Positions 62,553-64,000 of a stretch of 64,000 nucleotides of DNA are shown piece after piece. The notes beneath the pieces are model-generated. The model was not told where the DNA came from. It saw nothing but the letters and a program-made list of their open reading frames with translations, and searched no databases. The position numbers and the translations under genes are program-made. The number at the start of each line of letters is the position of its first letter. The stretch's first letter is position 1. The stretch comes from an uncultured Devosia sp. (GTDB lineage Bacteria > Pseudomonadota > Alphaproteobacteria > Rhizobiales > Devosiaceae), in assembly GCF_913055165.1 (NCBI RefSeq), contig NZ_CAJXJS010000002.1, forward strand, positions 98,704-162,703, given 5' to 3'.

Positions 62553-64000
62553 CTAGGCAAGGCGTGTCGCTCGCGGACTTTCCTCCATGTTTCGGATCAT
62601 CTCATGCGCGAGGCGACTGGTCAGTTCCGCGCGCACATCTCGATAGACCTCATCACTCCAAAGATTGCGCGTCTCGCCGGGATCGGCCTGGCGATCGTAG
62701 AGTTCGCCCCAGTCCTCATCCTTGAAAATCGTCAGGCGCCAGCGTTCGGTCAAAAGGCATCGGGCCCGGACGGGCTTGTCAAATCCCATGCGGGGGCCAC
62801 CGTCGTGGTGCTCGATCAGCAGTGCATCGCGGACGGGGCTGCCCTCAATGCCTGCAAGCAGGCTCCTGCCTTGCATGCCCCAGTAAGGAGCAACGCCGGC
62901 GCGATCCAGGACCGTGGCCGAAATGTCTATGGTTGATCCGAGCATGCTGGAGCTTCGCTGTCGGGTGTCGGCGGGATCGGCCCAGATAAATGGCGTTCGG
63001 GTGATAGCGCGCGTCGGTAGCGACCCCTTGAGCAGCAGGTTGTAGTCACCGAGATAGTCGCCGTGGTCGGAGGTGAAGATGATGATCGTGTCCTCCTTCT
63101 GCCCGGATTCCTCCAGCGCGGCCAACACCTCGCCGATCTTGTCGTCGATCATGGTGATCATGCCGGCGGTGAGCGCCATGGCCTCGCGCACGGCCTGATC
63201 GTCCGCGTAGAACGCTGCCTGGGAGACGGCCTCGCTCTTGCCTTGCTCCCAGCGTTCGCGCAGATATCGGAGCGGCGGCGGCGGGTTTTCGTGCGCCGAA
63301 TAGGGCAGACCGACCTCGAACTGCTCCGGCTGATACATGGACCAATACTTGCCGGGTGGATTGAAGGGGTGGTGCGGGTCAGGGAACGACACGAAGGCGA
63401 AGAACGGAGCTTCGCTGCCCGCCTGCTCGCGGACCCATGCAGCCGCACGGTCGGCGATCCAGGCCGTGGAATAGGACTCCTCCGGAACGGGCGTCCTATA
63501 GGCCTGAGGACAGCTGTAATTGTGTGGCAGCTCGTTGGCGGGATCATGCAGTTCCCGCCAGTTCGGATGCGTCCGGCGGAACCATTGTCCATAATGGCCG
63601 CCACACTTGTCGCCATGATCGGTAACCATCTCGACGTGCTGGTAACCGTAATAGGGGGTACGCACGGCGTAGCTCCCCTTGTCCGCATAGCTGTCCGGCT
63701 GTTCCTCCTCATAGGACGTGGCGTCGGGTTTCCAGGCCTCGGCGATCGGCCCGGCCGCAAAGTCCGGCCCACCCTTCGGCCGGTTCGCGGAAAAGGGCTG
63801 CAAGTGGCTCTTGCCGATCGTGGCTGTCCGGTATCCGGCAGCGGCGAGCACATCCACGAAGGTGTTGGCGCGTTCTGAAAGTACGCAGCCATTGTGGCGC
63901 AGTCCGTGCACGGAGGGATAGCGCCCGGTCAGCAGCGATGCCCGGTTGGGCATGCAGACGGGCAGAGCCACGCGAAAGTCATCGAAGCGCGTGACGCGCG
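62553..64000 (-). CDS. Sulfatase (5' end outside window)
   Basis: Type I sulfatase of the alkaline phosphatase superfamily; at least 482 residues are visible and the frame continues past the right edge. The formylglycine motif is VCMPNRASLLTGR (C-x-P-x-R), with Cys converted by a maturase not seen here. Metal-binding parts include FTSDHGDYLGDYNLLLKG. The short C-terminus DWGELYDRQADPGETRNLW fits choline- or aryl-sulfatase-like enzymes. The upstream codons visible at the edge read RFDDFRVALPVC, so the start lies upstream. It may act on a sulfate ester for sulfur supply or on polysaccharide. Confidence 0.9.
   Translation of the reverse strand, partial: RVTRFDDFRVALPVCMPNRASLLTGRYPSVHGLRHNGCVLSERANTFVDVLAAAGYRTATIGKSHLQPFSANRPKGGPDFAAGPIAEAWKPDATSYEEEQPDSYADKGSYAVRTPYYGYQHVEMVTDHGDKCGGHYGQWFRRTHPNWRELHDPANELPHNYSCPQAYRTPVPEESYSTAWIADRAAAWVREQAGSEAPFFAFVSFPDPHHPFNPPGKYWSMYQPEQFEVGLPYSAHENPPPPLRYLRERWEQGKSEAVSQAAFYADDQAVREAMALTAGMITMIDDKIGEVLAALEESGQKEDTIIIFTSDHGDYLGDYNLLLKGSLPTRAITRTPFIWADPADTRQRSSSMLGSTIDISATVLDRAGVAPYWGMQGRSLLAGIEGSPVRDALLIEHHDGGPRMGFDKPVRARCLLTERWRLTIFKDEDWGELYDRQADPGETRNLWSDEVYRDVRAELTSRLAHEMIRNMEESPRATRLA

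Noticed and set aside
62336..62725. 129-codon open frame between tRNA-Pro and the sulfatase
   Set aside because: Low-complexity translation, no ribosome site, and it overlaps the sulfatase 3' end antisense.
1..64000. CRISPR arrays, insertion sequences, prophage or toxin-antitoxin modules
   Set aside because: No regularly spaced repeats, transposase or integrase motifs, phage structural genes or toxin-antitoxin pairs were seen anywhere in the window.

Overview
This 64 kb window looks like chromosomal core-plus-accessory DNA of an alphaproteobacterium of the order Hyphomicrobiales, most like a Devosia-type organism. The grounds are: high GC throughout, the aminotransferase-hom-glpX-recJ order typical of that order, an NDUFS4-like complex I accessory protein, a DUF2842 protein beside ctaA, a double cold-shock protein next to a DUF192 protein, and GTTC-N7-GTTC type SOS boxes. 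The genus is an inference. I see no insertion sequence, prophage, CRISPR array or rRNA. Both edges cut a gene: metC on the left and a sulfatase on the right.

Layout. 1-3.3 kb: metC end, PAP2 phosphatase, tRNA-Pro, complex I subunit, TraB/GumN protein. 3.3-13.3 kb: a minus-strand carbohydrate operon (ABC importer, two Gfo/Idh/MocA dehydrogenases, two xylose-isomerase-like TIM barrels) facing a LacI-type regulator. The spacer holds two perfect matches to the LacI/GalR operator consensus, and hairpins sit between several of the cistrons. 13.3-20.5 kb: tRNAs, small enzymes and regulators, dinB. 20.5-24.4 kb: a Fec-type iron/siderophore ABC transporter. 24.5-33.7 kb: cfa, recJ, glpX, hom, then two tandem paralogous iron-binding proteins lying between hom and its usual aminotransferase neighbour. 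34.2-37.5 kb: a GT1 glycosyltransferase translationally coupled to an unusual SDR-FAD oxidase fusion. 37.5-45 kb: lon, an arginine-to-proline pathway (arginase, ornithine cyclodeaminase) with an Lrp-type regulator, clpX and clpP. 45-51.3 kb: HxlR regulator, P450, rplM-rpsI, ctaA. 51.3-62 kb: an envelope PRC-barrel protein with a strict nine-residue repeat, then an exopolysaccharide export and assembly cluster (deacetylase, Wzc-like, Wza-like, GT4, phosphoglycosyl transferase, polymerase/ligase) that resembles holdfast or unipolar-polysaccharide loci. 62-64 kb: tRNA-Pro and a sulfatase.

How the genes work together. The sugar operon couples uptake to oxidation and isomerisation or cleavage of the sugar under LacI control. 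The two orphan iron-binding proteins may feed the Fec-type permease encoded about 6 kb away. Arginase and ornithine cyclodeaminase turn arginine into proline, with release of urea and ammonia. ClpXP, Lon and an RpoH-like promoter form a proteostasis block. The polysaccharide genes supply lipid-linked initiation, a transfer step, polymerisation, a periplasm-spanning chain-length/export pair and deacetylation. No flippase is visible in the window.

The observations I rate highest are the exact nonapeptide repeat in the PRC-barrel protein, the SDR-FAD oxidase fusion, the HTH-like extension on homoserine dehydrogenase, the Wzc-like protein with a degenerate P-loop, and the regulatory layout of the sugar operon.
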